Shown here: positions 8,736 to 22,000 of the stretch, one piece after another | Layout: each line of letters opens with the position of its first letter | Numbering within the stretch: the first letter of the stretch is position 1 | Assembly: GCA_039621445.1 (NCBI GenBank) | Contig: CP154955.1 | Span: 21,007,823 to 21,071,822, forward strand | Length of the DNA stretch: 64,000 bases | Reading direction: 5' to 3' | DNA from: Euglena gracilis | Lineage: Eukaryota; Euglenida; Euglenophyceae; Euglenales | The notes under the pieces: generated by a model | Databases searched by the model: none | What the model saw: the letters and a program-made list of their open reading frames with translations, nothing else | Told to the model about the DNA's origin: nothing | Made by a program: the position numbers and the translations under genes

Positions 8736-11160
8736 GGAGCTCCCTGGGGGGGAGGATTTTCATCCCCCGGGGACAGGCAGGATTTTCATCCCCTGGTGGG
8801 GGGGGGGCAGGATTTGGCCCCTGGAGGCCCCGGGAGGGGGGAGGCATTTACTTGTGGGCAGAAATGTGTACCCGTGTCCTGATGAATGTGGTTGGTAGTC
8901 TGGGTGTTTATTTGTTGGAGAAGTGATGTGTGTGTGTCATGTCCTTCTCGGCCAAAACGCGGTCTGTCCCGCCTCTTGTTGGTGTCCCAGGTACATCATA
9001 TGATATGGGTGGTTTGCAAAAAAGTGCAATACCCTGGTGCAGGAGGTGGACAGAGCCGCCAGGGCGGACCTGGTACTCGACAAATACCCGCCGTTTCACA
9101 TGGGCTGCTGGCGGTCATGGCAGAATGCGCTTTGTCAAAAATATTTTTGGTGTTGGTTATGCAAGAGGATTCCATCCAACATCAGTTTTTTTTGCAGACC
9201 GTTTTTCACCCACTTCTTTCGCCTCAGGGTCTTCTCCAAACTCATAATAGTAAATGGAAACCCACTGTGGATGGAATGGAAAAATGAAAAAAATTCATAA
9301 ACAAAATGCCTCCAACCCACAGGGAGATGTAGAACAACTCCTTCTACCCCCCATACCAATACATGCGCCTATTTACACAATGCACATGATGGGGTGAGGG
9401 TAATGGAAGATTCTGATCAGGGATGGCCCCTCACTAGGAAAGGAGCATATTGACTGGGCACTCCTTACTCTCCAATGACATCCCCCCCAGGTCTTCCGCC
9501 GCCTCATCCTACAGGCCCAACACCACAAAAAATGGCTCACGCCATCATTCCGCCTGTGATGAGCACTTACAGGGGGAAAAATCCCATAATTATCCCCACC
9601 TCACTCGGGATCAACAGTCTGGTTCATATGATCCACGGAGTTACAAACCCGCCTTGAGCAAATTTATAACTCCACATGCATACTTAGGGAGTAGTTAGGG
9701 GTCCATGTGCGGTCATGTTGACTCTCCGCGCACAACCCCTCCACCGAGGGGCACTCGTGGGTCTTGAGCCATACCCCTCTCCCAAGGTGAAAAATGTAAG
9801 CGCACTTCTCCCGCCTTTGGACGCACCTTTCATGTGAGGCAACTGGACTCCGCTCTCACGCGGTGGTCCTTGGTTCTGGTTCCGCCCCCCAGACTTCACT
9901 GGACGGGAGGCGACACACGGTCAAAAAAAAAATGCAGGTCAGAAAAATTGGACCAAATTTTGGAACTCAATTTTTACTGAGGGTTTTCTCTTTGGATTTT
10001 TTTTGAATTTTCAATGGCATTTTTTTGCTTCAAACACTCTCAAAATCCAGATTTTTGGAAGTGTTGAATTTTGGAAGGTGTGAAAAAAATCGGTTTTGGG
10101 GTTTTTTTGGGGGGGGCCCCCTATACAAAAGAGGACAAAAACACACCCGGTGCCGAAGGCGCCGTGAAAAATTCTTGGAAAAATTCCCAAAAAAATTATC
10201 CAAATTTAGCTGGTAGCCTTCGGAAAACTGTCTCCAGGCATCGTGAATTGGAGGCAGGCCCCGAGGAGGACAGACCCCCCTTGCTCAGCACTACACCAAG
10301 ATGGGACCTACTTCTTTGCACCGGCGCGAAAAAAAGCAGCTGTAAACTGGAATTTGGCTCTCCCCCCCCCCCGCCCTCACTGGCACACTTGGGGGGGGGT
10401 CGGGCCCATCTTGGTTTTGTGCTTCGCCAGTGAGGTGCATCCGTCCTAGGTCAGGGGGGCTCTTCCCAGGGCTTCTGGGTCGGCGAGTGCGGGATCAGAG
10501 GATAGTGACAAGGGATACAGCATTTCGGCCCACTTGCCGACAAAAAATCGACATTTTCCCGCAATCCTTTTCAACTCAGGAAATATGAAGCGCAGATGGC
10601 CCATGCCGAGCCTTCCCACGGGGAGCCCCTCCGTGGTATACAACAGGGTTTTCTCTTGGCAAGGTCCTACGCCGCCGCCGTGGGTCCGCACGATGGGCGG
10701 GGGGCCAGCGCCTGCAGCACTCTCGGCCTGCTGCGCGGGAGTGCGAAAGATACCTTGTCTTCGGGGGTTGCGTTTTCTTTCGCGTACCTTTTCTCTGGTG
10801 ACACCCCGGGTTCCGCCTCACCGGGCCTTTGTGCCTCGCCCTCGGTGCACCTTCATCCCTTCTCGTCTTTCCCCGAGGAAGGGCGACCTCCTGTGTCATC
10901 GGCGAACCAACCAAAGCAAACCAAAAACCTGAAAACCAGAGCAAATTTGGACTTACCATGCCAGGCAGAAACCATTCGCCAGGATGCGACACAGCTGGTT
11001 CTGTAAAAAAAAATGTGGGGGATTCCAACACCAAACATCTCATTCCCTGGTTTCTAATTTCAAAACCAGGAGAGGGGACAAACAATTTTAAACGACTGCA
11101 GAGAACAAAATGAACAATTTCCAATGAAAGATTGATAAGCGACCGGAGATAACAAAATCA
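8736..11160. other. No gene recognised; G/C tracts and dispersed repeat fragments
   Basis: 8,740-8,850 is G-rich with repeated 'caggattttcatcccc'. 9,000-10,000 carries no recognisable exon. 10,080-10,170 contains a G10 run next to a 'ggtgccgaaggcgccgtg' hairpin, a motif seen in many elements here. 10,360-10,400 has a C10/G10 pair. 10,790-10,910 is a dispersed repeat also found near 5,000. ORFs are short and uninformative. Confidence 0.4.
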
Positions 11161-11169
11161 ACAATTTCC

Positions 11170-11960
11170 AATGAAACCCTTCAAGCTGGACATTTTTCCA
11201 GTTTTGGGAAAAGGCCATTGGCCAGCAAAAATCGATCCAGAGGATGCGTACTTCCACATTTCAGTAAGCCAGGCCCCAAAGCCTTTTCTAATACATCAGG
11301 TGGGGGGCATACCTGGGAATTTAAAGCAGGCTGTTTTGAACTAAACGTAATGCCCCAAATTTTCATGGGGGTTATGAAGGCATTCGAAAAGCTGTGGAGA
11401 AAAAGGGGCATACAGGTTTTTATACACCTGGACGACATTTTACATGTGGCCCCCACCCAAAACATTTTGCAAAATCACCTGAACATGGTGGACAGGGATT
11501 TGTTAAAATTAGGGTTCAAAATCAATGCAAAAAATTACACCCTGCACCCCAGACAAATTGTAAATTATCTGGGAGTTCAACAAAAATTGAAAGAATGAAA
11601 TTTACAGGAGCTCCCACAAAATTCAAGACAATAAAAAAAGGAGGAGCTGGGAAAAGTGGTCAAAAAGGATTATAGTCAAAAAGGCAACTGGCTGCCATTT
11701 TAGGCCAGATAAGGTGCAATCTAATGGCCATGAAAAATTCTGCTGGACAACTCAGACCCTTCCCCCAAAATGCCATAAGGGAGTGGCACTCAGGCAGCAG
11801 CACTCACGGCTGGGGGGGGGGAGCTGGACATCCACACCATACAATTTTTTTTACCGACCCCGGGTCACTCCGCTCTTCGAAAAACCAGCCAGCCGCTTTT
11901 TTTCAGAAACCAGTCAGTGGCTACCCCCCCTCCCGGGAGGGGTCGGCCACTCAGGAAAAC
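11170..11960 (+). pseudogene. DIRS-like reverse transcriptase fragment
   Basis: The plus-strand frame reads KIDPEDAYFHISVS, the palm entry block of DIRS/PAT-type RTs (usually 'K-x-D-L-x-D-A-Y-F-H-I-P'). After a frameshift in the GGGGGG run near 11,303 it continues WEFKAGCFELNVMPQIF, then IHLDDILHV with the paired catalytic Asp residues, and LLKLGFKINAKNYTL, the thumb-like region. Further on, 11,690-11,800 reads like the connection to RNase H. No tyrosine recombinase was found. At least one frameshift is present and the ends are not defined. Confidence 0.75.
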
Positions 11961-12049
11961 CAGCCATTTAACAGTCACTTTAGGCCATTTCAGGCCAATA
12001 AAATTTCCCCGGCGATTTGGCTCTCACTCAAGCCACTTTTGCCCACCCC

Positions 12050-12135
12050 CGGCGACCCCCCCCCTTGGGGGGGGGAAGGGGTTTGGGCCCAAAACCAGTC
12101 AGTCACCCCCCGGGGGGGGGGTCGGCAAGTGCTTA
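12050..12135. repeat. C/G homopolymer palindrome
   Basis: C8, TTGGGGGGGGGAAGGGG, a short spacer with 'ccagtcagtca', C6 and G9, then GTCGGCAAGTG. It has the same style as the other capped elements, including the GTCGG word, and repeats the 'ccagtcagt' word seen at about 11,910 and 11,960. Confidence 0.4.
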
Positions 12136-12522
12136 GCAATTGACTGATCCACACGAGAAAAATTGTGCAAAAATATTTGAGAGAAAACTCCATTTTATAC
12201 ACACACACACACAAAATAATTTTGTGCAGCGATGGGCACAATAAACATCCTAAGCCAGCCAAGGGAAACAGTTTCTTTGTCCGTGGACAACCAGGGAATT
12301 TAATATAAATTATTACTGTGATTTATTATTTTTTTTTATTACCTCACCAAAGGGGGGGCAGAAAAGACCCCTTCAATCGAATTGCTTAGACCCTTTTTCA
12401 AATGGTGCACGCAGCACAGAATCAACCTTGAAGTAAAATGGGTCCCGGGGGGGGGGGGGGCGAGGAGGTTTTTGAAGGCAGGGGGCGGGCCAGGGGGGGG
12501 GGGGGGATGTTGAAGACCCTCA

Positions 12523-12672
12523 CCCCCCTCAAAGTGTCCCCTCCCCCCAAAGTGGCCAATTTTTTTTGGCAGATCTTGGTTTATTCTCCTCAAAGTGGCC
12601 ATTTTCCTTTGGTGCCAAAGGCGCCGAAGGCCTAAATTTGACCCCCCAAAGTGTCCACCCCCCTGAGTGGCC
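12523..12672. repeat. Homopolymer-capped element (word AAAGTGGCC)
   Basis: Contains repeated CAAAGTG(T/G)CC next to C runs, and a central 'ggtgccaaaggcgccgaaggcc' hairpin. A second copy with the same word and hairpin is at 55,195-55,400 in the opposite orientation. No coding capacity. Confidence 0.55.
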
Positions 12673-12983
12673 ATTTAAGACCCGCATTCCAAAAAAAAAA
12701 TGCCTCGCAGACCCCATTAGACAATGAGAAGAAGACCAGGGGGATTACTCACTGGACCTCCAACTTTTTCATTGGCCGAGCAGCTTTTCCAAACTTTCAT
12801 TCAGTTAGAAACAGATTTGTTTGACTCTCCAGGGAACAAAAACCTGGTTGAATTTGATGGCTTTTTTTTGCTCTCGGTTCTGGAGGAAGACGCACAAAAG
12901 TGATGGTTCCGATGGTGGTAAGGTGGGTAGGTGGCGGGTAGGTGGTCAGATGGAGGTAAGATGAATTAATTCGGAAGCTGTGG

Positions 12984-13080
12984 TCACTCCTTGTGTTTGA
13001 AATCCGGAGCGTGGAGAAGCGCACCAGAAACGGCGGATAACATCAGAATGACGATGATGGTGCAATTGGCGATCCCAAAC
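12984..13080 (-). CDS. PIGN: PIGN terminal exon (last TM and stop)
   Basis: Acceptor TCAAG|G completes the Arg codon, then a hydrophobic span CTIIVILMLSAVSGALL and a short basic tail ending KHKE and TGA at 12,986-12,984. The family ends in the same way, one last membrane span after 'SISHYVIVM'. Confidence 0.88.
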
Positions 13081-16000
13081 CTTGAGCCGAAACAGACAAA
13101 ACAGGGCTGAAACAAACGAGGGTCATGGAAGACGGAGAACGAAAAAGATGGACTGGCAGACGACTTTTGGAGTCAAAACAAAACACAAAAAAAAAGCAGC
13201 CCCATGGAGTGGGAAAAAATAGGCTGGAGAAATTAAGGTTGATATTTGGGTTCCCCTTTTTTCGAACAAAAAAGCATTCGGCATTTTGCACCAAAATCAA
13301 TCTGGGAACAGGGTTGAAAATGGGGAAAAAAACCTCTAAAACACGAACACTTTCCATGTTTTGGTTGGGTGGGGGATATATTTAGTGAATGCTGGAAACC
13401 AGAATCTGCTTTAAGAAAAGGCAAAAATTCAGAACGAAGAAAACAGGTCATCATTGGGGAAAATGTTGATGTGGAACATGCTGGACACGTTTCCTCCCTG
13501 GACTTTTGGCGGAAAACCTGGAGGGGGTTCTTTGGGTTGTTGTTATTGGTGTTGTTGTTTTGGGGAGGAGCTTTCAATTTGGGGGGAGCCCCACCCACAT
13601 CCAACGTGCTCAGTGGGGAAAAAAATTGGTATGGAAAAATAAATAAATATTATCAAATGGGGGGAGACCTGCTGATCGAGTGCCCTATCTCCTTCCAGCT
13701 GCCGCGGTCTTGCACAAGGAAGAAGAACTGCAACGCCATGGCGTCCGAATGGACGAAGGTCAGTGCGAACATGGCCAGCGGGGGCTGCAGGAAATGGGTA
13801 GACGGCATGAAGAGTCGAGTTAAATGTCAAATTAAATGGCCCCCCTCCCCAGCCATGCGCAACCCCTGACTGGATGCTATGAACCGATGAAGGAATGCTC
13901 GTTACAATGGCGTTGGAACGGTGGAAGAAGCGACGTTCCAAAGAAAGCAACCCCCGCCCCCCAAAAAAACCCAAGAGCTGGGTTTCAGAAACTCCAACTT
14001 AAGCAACCGGGGACACCCCGCAGGCAAAATGGGGCATGAACAATCGGTGTGGGAGTGCCGCTGCCGAACGCACCTGGCCACGGAGCTTCATGAACGCGAC
14101 GAAGGGCATCACCACCGCCATCCAGGGGATGAGGTTCTTCGCGATGAGGAGTGACGCCATGAACAGCGGGTTGAACTGGGTCGTCAGGCGGTAGACGGAG
14201 CTCAGCTCGAAGCTGGAGAAAGACGAGGTGGGATTACAGGTCATATGAAAGTTGGAAAGTAGGTTGCCGGTGTCATTGTTGGAAAGGCATTGTACCATTG
14301 GCGCCTCCTGGTTTGCCTTCTGCAACTGTTAACCAACTTTTCTCTCAAATACGAAACTCCAGCATTCAAGTGGATCCCGGTCGGGCTAAACACTGACCAG
14401 GTTGACGAATTCTCAGCAGGAAGAGCCAGACCATGAACAAACTTTCCTTGTCTGGCTCTTTCCCAAAACCAGCCAATGATAAGCCAACCCCTCGGGGTAA
14501 ACCTAGCTTGGGTTCGATGCGGAGCCCCTCCTTGGCGATGTGAGGGGAGTTTGCCCCCCCCCCCCCCCCCCCCGTCCCTCCGGCTCCAGGGGAAGCCCAC
14601 CTGAAACCATTACACCTTAAACCCAGGTGGATATGATATTCAAACTCACTACCGCCCATCAATAAATTGCCAGGTTGATAACTCGAGATAACTTAACACA
14701 TAAACACCCCTGTCTACAATGGCTTCAACTTAGGAAACATCACTGCAACAGATATCACAAAAAAAAACTGGAAACTGCTAGTGCAGCAAATTGAACAAAA
14801 GTTGATTTTAATTAGACAACCCGCTTTCTGCCGACTTTTCAATTTCTAGTGCCCTTCCCTTATTGAGACCCTTCCAAAGCCCAAAAACCCATCGCTGTCC
14901 AGTTGCGACTCAGGTTGCTGGCAGGAATTAAAATTCGTATGGAATGAAATGGGGGGTCAAAGGCTGGAAAAGCTTCTGGTTGGAAAAAAGTTTCTGGTGA
15001 AATGCCACTTGAACAAGATTGGATTCCACTTGAAGAAAGACTCAGCCCCCAGAGGCTTCATTGATGGAGCACTGCCATTTGGGGCATCAGGAGGGCACCT
15101 ATCTGCGCCATCAACGAGTGAAAAAATTATAAAAGAAAACGAGTTAAACGCAGCCCTATTCCCAAATCGCTCATTATGCACAGGTCACAAAAATATCTAT
15201 GTTGGGGGTGTTTTGAGGGGCAGGAACTTGTGCCCTGTACCCCCCAAAACAAATGGTCCGGGTTGGTACCTGGAGATGGAGGCCAGGTTGCCAGTCGTGA
15301 AGAAGGCTGCGTTCATGAAGAAGAAGAAAAGCAGCGCACAGCCTGATTGGAAAAGATGCCCTACCGGAATGCAGAAAACTGCTGGCAAAGCTTGGAGGTT
15401 CACCCTGGCCACTGGTGGAGGGGTTAAAATATTTCTGCTCGGACCTGCCACCCATGGGGACCAGATATTTCCATATTTCCATTAAGCCCCGCATTGATGC
15501 TTGATGCTAAAAAAAATCGACTTTGTGGGGGTTACGGGAGCACACCCATGTACGCCGGCACCGGCGCGGCGCCGGCACGGCGCTGGGCGGTCCCGGCGGC
15601 GATCCACAGCCACAGCAGCATGAGGGCGGCCAGCTGGACGTACACCGCGCTCTCATACGCCACGCTGAGCGCCACGTGGGCCGGCAGCAGCCCGAGGGCC
15701 ACTGCCCGGATCCTGTGCAGGGGTTTTTTTTTAAGACCGGGGGGGTGGGGGTCCCCTGGGACCCCCGCGGGGTTTCTGGTTTCCGATTTCTGATTTCCCC
15801 CAAAAATGGCCAAAAATAACGAAAATGCTAAAAGTAGCGCCTTTTTCAAAAATTTTCGGCTCCAAAGGCGCCGAAAAGTATATCCCCCCTGGGAGGACCC
15901 GGGGGGGGGGGGGGCTCGGCCGGACCCACCCATCCTACCCCCCCCCCCGGGGGTCCATGACAAATAAAAAAACCCCTGATCCTGTGCCAGCGGCACGCAC

Positions 16001-19000
16001 CAGTTGGTTGTTGCAAATTTTATTGTTGCAAACGACAAAAAATTGTGGTACGGGCCGACAATCCATTGATGCCTGCGTGCATATTACGGTTCTAATAATA
16101 CCTAGGTGCCACAACAACGACCAGGGTCGCTAATTATTTCAACTTTTGGGCGGCAACAACCTGAAATGAAACAAATGAAGAACAGATTTTCCCAATTTGA
16201 GTGCTGGTGATGCTCAGTGTAGCATCCACCCTTTTTTAAAACCTTAATGGCAAGTCTGCACCATGCCCGCTCCTTGGGGTTGCAACCATTTCAAACATTG
16301 AGCCATAATTTCTTGTAGTGAGTGAGTGGGCCACTGCCAGAGTGAGCGAATTCATTCAAAATATATTTTTTCCACTTGAGATTCCATGGATCTTTAAACA
16401 AAAATCAACCTCTCAAATGGATTTGCAAAAACCAAATTCTCGGGGTCCTCAACAAACCTCAGCAACAAGGAAGGCTGCTTCCTGCCGACGACGGCCAGCG
16501 AGATGGCGATGCAGGACCACGCCACGACCCGGTTCACAGCAGGCAGCCCCCGCTGCTGGCGGAGCATCGCATCTGTGGTTCAGAGGGCAGCTGTTGGGAC
16601 GCACACCAGCCGTTAGGTGGTCGCCCATATGAGCTGCCGCGACATGAACGTGCTCCACAACGCCGCAGGGGCTCAATATGCCATGTGCGGGAAGGCAGCC
16701 ATGGAGCCATATGGGTGGCAATCAAACCGGGTTCCATGATCACCAGTCCGACCGGGGCACACCAGACACGAGGCAGGTGACGCACTGAACGGCCGCGCAC
16801 GTCAGCTGGACCGCCACCCACCACCGTTGCGGGGCCGCTGCGGGCGGGGCGGACGCCGCCAGCGAGCTGTCGGTGGCGACGGTCAGGCCCACAGCAAGGG
16901 CAACCGCCACGACGAGGAACGCAGGCCACGCCCCGGCGTCCACCGGCAGCCAGGGGTCCGGGCAGGGCTGTCTGGGCGGCCTCGCCTGATGGGGGGTCGG
17001 TGGGCCCAACGAGGCTCGGGCGGCGCCGGGTAGCCCTGGGTAGGGGGTGAGGCTCAGGCAGCCGGCCAGCCAGAGGAGCCGGGAGCGGCGGGGCGCGTCC
17101 CACACGTACGGCACACCAGCGCCAGGCACATGGGCATGGCGGCCGACCGGCCCTCGGGGCTGGGAGGAGACTTAGCTCCCCATCCCAACCTGTAAACAGC
17201 AGGACAGGTCACGTCATTCATCTCATTGGCGATGTCTGGGCGTTGTTAGCCGCCTCCATCAATGTTCACCAACTGGGCCCACCTGCCGCCTCCAACGACT
17301 ACTCCGCAGCCCCAGTGCCTGCCCGAAGCCCAAGCCGACGGCCACGAATGCCAAGCTGTACACGGCGCGATCGTAGAACCCAAACACCATGGTTTCCACC
17401 TGTGAGGGCGACGCCGGCAGAACAGACACCCTTCCTACCCTTCCTTGACATTATTTTTCAACTGGAAACGGAGGTGCATATTCAACAAAGCACTGACTGA
17501 GCATCACCATCCAGGGGGGAAACTGCCGAAATGATCGGAATGATTATCAAAAAAAGACAAAAAAATAGAATCCGACCAGTAAGACAACCAAGGGGCTTCG
17601 GCCGACTGCGTTTTACTTCCGTTGTCAACCAGCCACCGGTGGTTGAAATGTGGATGGGGTTAGGATCATGGTTGGCCCCCGAGATTGTGGCTCAGATTCA
17701 GAGTGGATGGGGTTAGGATCATGGTTGGCCCCTGAAATTGTGGCTCAGATTCAGAATTTGCACCTCAGGATTTGAACCCTAATCGGGCGGAATTGGGGCC
17801 GAATTTCAGGTCCAGACCCAAATTTTGACCGAATTGAGTTTAAATTGAGCCTGATTTAATTTTTCATGCACTTTGTAACTTCAACCCAGGATGACCCCAA
17901 CCCTTTCCCCATTCTGATGGGGAAGGTGGCAGGAGGGACCTGTTTCGACATTTTCAGGGGGTTGGCATGGCAGACCCCTTGTTACCAGTGGGACCACCCC
18001 GAGGAGCCTGGCTGCCAATTATGCTCCCCTTTCAGGAATGCGATATTGCCAATTTTTGAATCCATTCACATTTTGCTGACATGGACTGTTGTTGCAAGAT
18101 TCGCCTGCCCAATTCAGGCCGTCGATTGATGTCACGCTGAATGATGGCGAGCGTTTAAAAAATGCCTTACCCCCTCCCCCCAAAATAAATAAGACCCCCA
18201 AAATGGAACCTCCTGGATAAGCCCCCCCCCCCCCCGGCCGATCGAGCAAAATCCAAAAATCAGACCCCCCCCTGAACCGTCAGGGGGGTCGAAGATTCTC
18301 CTTGAAAAATAACCAAAAACCCCAATTTCACAAAAAAAAGACAAAATTTCAAAATTTTGGGGATTTTGAGTTCCAAAAAAAATGAGGAATTTGTATCAAT
18401 TCACACACGGCGCGAAGCGCCGAAGGAAAAACTTTGATGTTTTTTGGGAACCTGAAAAATGATATTTTTGTCAGGCCCAGGTGGGCCAAGAAAAAAATCT
18501 AATTAAAAATAAGACCGACCAAAAATAAGACCCCTGGACATTTCCAGCAACGGACCCACATAAGACCCGGGTCTTATTTGGGGGGTTAGAATCCAGGAGT
18601 TTCAAAGGTTGGTCCATCAAGCTCTTTGCTGGAGAGCAAAGGTACCAGAATGGCATGCACTCCAGCAGAAGCCAAGACGGCGGAGATGCTCATCGGTTCT
18701 GGGGCTGCATGCGCCACCTGCTTCGGGGCTGCAAATAGAGATGGGGCAAGTTCCACGCCACTGACTGACCATCAGTAGGCGTTGCACTATGAGAAATTCA
18801 AGCACAATGGACCAGGATTCTTTTTTTTTAAAAAAAACATACTTGCCCTCCCCTTTGCCTTGAATTAAAAAGCTTATTTTTTACTGTCTTTCCAAAATGC
18901 ACATAAAAGGAATCTTATGTGCCAATGATGAATACCTGTGCGACCAAAATCAATATTCCATCCAGCAGAATGAACCCAAACATTCGTTCAATTGCCATCA

Positions 19001-22000
19001 ACTGGCACCGTTCATTGTAACATCAGCTCTACTACACATGAGTTTGCATTATCGATCCCGGGGGGCAAAGCAGGTGGACGCCAGGTACCTCCAGAACAGA
19101 TCGCACAGCTTGCATCGCCTGACACACCGTCCAGCTGCCCCCAAATCCCTCGGGCAACGACGGGCCACCCCACAAGCACCGCGGCCATTTCCCCCACCAC
19201 GATTCCGCAATACACGTAGTGGCTGGGCGGCGCCTCCCGCAACGCTGCAGTCAGGGGGCATTTTCTAAAGCGCCTTACAATAATCCTTCTGGCAAAACGT
19301 TCGAAATTCGAGCAAAAATGAAATGGCAAAATCTCGGCAAAAACAAGCCAATTCGGGGGGAAGGGAAATGATTTCTGGCATTGCGGGAACATTCTCTATC
19401 CACCCAAACCCAAAAAAAATGAGGGTTTTAATTTTATTATTATTATGGACCCCTGTTTGATGCCGGGATAGCCCTTGGACTTCCCCTGGAAAAGAGACGC
19501 CTTTAAAATTTGAAAAATGCCTTAAAAGACGAAAAAAAACCTTTCAAATTCCTTAATCTTAAGTCAAAAATCTTTTGAAAAAATTACGCCTTAAAAATCA
19601 TACCCCCTCCCCTGGCTGGCCTCTGGCGGCAGTGCCAGACTGACCCACACTGGACCAACCGGAACAAACACACAGTACAGAAGTCTCGCAAACGTTTGTT
19701 GCGTCAGAAGAATGTCCCCCACAACCAACAACCTTGGCAGAGAAAAATTGCTGAAATCAGTTGCAAAAATGACTTGTCTCCCCTCTGTCGTAGAAACCTG
19801 CTGATACCCCCCCCCCCAGGCCAAACCAGCAACCAAAGGCATCACCTCCCCCCTTTCCTTTTTGGAAATGGGAGGGGTACACCAAACCGGATCCCATAAC
19901 CCCCGAGCAATCAGAGGTGGGGAGAGGGCTTTGGCCACAGGCATACCAAGGAGGGCCAGAACCCCAGCACTTCCGAGACATAGCAGGCCCCATAGCCATG
20001 AGGCCCGGCGTTGACGAGGAAGAGACAAATTGCCGAAGGTGGCCAGGACAAAGATGACCGAACAGACGATCCACAAGACGTAAGCCATCTGCCGGGATGA
20101 GCACCGATGTGCATCGTTGTGTCTGCTTTTCCCAAAAGAAGCCAAGAGCAAGGCTTCTCACACATGACTTGATTTTCAATCAAACGGATCTTTCTTTGTT
20201 GGGAAAACTGCTGCAATCATCGAACTCTGTTGTGGCAAAGAATATCCTGTCGAAAAAGAATCTCCAATAACCCCCCCCCCCCAATAACCTTAATAACCTT
20301 GCCTCCTGAAAAATTAGTGGACCGATCTTTTTGGTCCCCGACCCCCTGCAAGTTAGTTGGGCAGTAACCAAAAGCCATTAATGAATCGATGTACTGGCGT
20401 ACAGCAAGGGTACAGCAAGGTCGCATTCCGGCAGCCGGCCAACAGGAATGCCCCAAGCGACTTACCGAGATGACGTTGCGGAGGAACAGCCAATCGTACT
20501 TGTGGTAATACGCGATGCAGCGGTGCGCCTCCCAAGCAAGCCCCAACAGCCATCCCCCACTTCAGGAATGGGAGATGACACGCACCACACGAGTGCCAAA
20601 AATGCAATGCCCAATTTTCAATACAGCAGTGACTCGAGGAGGAATCCTTAAATCGAAGCAACACCCCGTGAGACACCATGGAGTGACTCCGCCCGCCTAT
20701 GGAAACCCCAGAGAACACCAGAGCCGGGGGCCATCTCAGGCTTTCATTATGACCCTGGTGGCCACTGTTGGTGCTTGGGCCCGGGCCAAGGTCTGGGCCA
20801 CGTGGTGGGCCTCCCCATACCTGCCGGTGGGTGGGAGAGCCATGCCACATGTGGAGCTGGCTGGAGATGCAAGGGCTTGCAATGTCCACGCGGAAACAAA
20901 ATGCATTGAGCCAGCGATGCAAGCCTGAATGGGGCCATTTCCGCTCGGACGGCGGCTGCCTTGACTCGCTGAGGTCATAAGGCAGCGGATTGGAAGAGTA
21001 CCTGCTGTGGTTCATGCTGTCAAAGATGTGCTCCACCGTTGCGTTCAGCCGCCGGAGACCGGGGAACTCCGTGTAGCTGTGGCATCACAGAGGTGTTGAA
21101 CAACAGTGCAAAGGTGATGGAATGAAGACAAAAGCGGATCCTTTGAAATCAGAGCCAGGAAGGTTGGAAAAATATCCTTGCACGAGACTTTGGTTGATTT
21201 CTGGTTCTCTTCGCTGCTCCCTCTTTCCATGAAAATCGCCGGTGCAAACCAGGCCTCTGTGGATATGAAAACGGGCGTCCGTTGTAATTCCGACTTAAAA
21301 AGCACTTTGTATTAAAGAACGTCCTCAACCATAAATGGCAAACGACCTGAGATGGCTGCGTGCCCTTCGGCGCCCCGCCAACAAGTGGCACTGCTCCAGG
21401 ATTTGGCGGGCATTGGTGAGCAGGGCGATGGCCTTGAAGCCCTCGGTGGCGTCCAGGTAGTGGGTGTTGAGCACCCCGACAGAGTGGACCGGCCGCAAGC
21501 GCCGGCGGTCCTCGCAGGGGGGGGGGAATAATTGATATCGGAGGCCTTTGGAAAAATTGCGGAAAAATTGCGGAAAATTTGCGGAAATTGCGGAAAAATT
21601 GCGGAAAAATTGATATCGGGTATACACATTTCTGCTTGGGGGGACTTAGAAAATTTCAATTGTGAGGTTCAGAACACCGCAACACCCACGTCGATGCAGG
21701 CGAGCACAAACCAACGCGCTTGATGTTCTTTGCACAGGTGGGACGCACCCAATCCTGTGACCAGTGGTGCACCTGTGAGAAAAATTGGTAAACTGGGGGA
21801 GGGACAACAAAACACAATAGCACACCTGTTGATCCATTTGAAGAATGGCTTGAACTCATTGCATCTTCCATCTCGGTGGTGGGAAAAAAATTCTGCGAAA
21901 AAAAATGGAAAAAAAATGCGGAAAAATTGCGGAAATTGCGGAAAAATTGCGGAAAATTGCGGAAAATTGCGGAAATTGCGGAAAATTGCGGAAATTGCGG

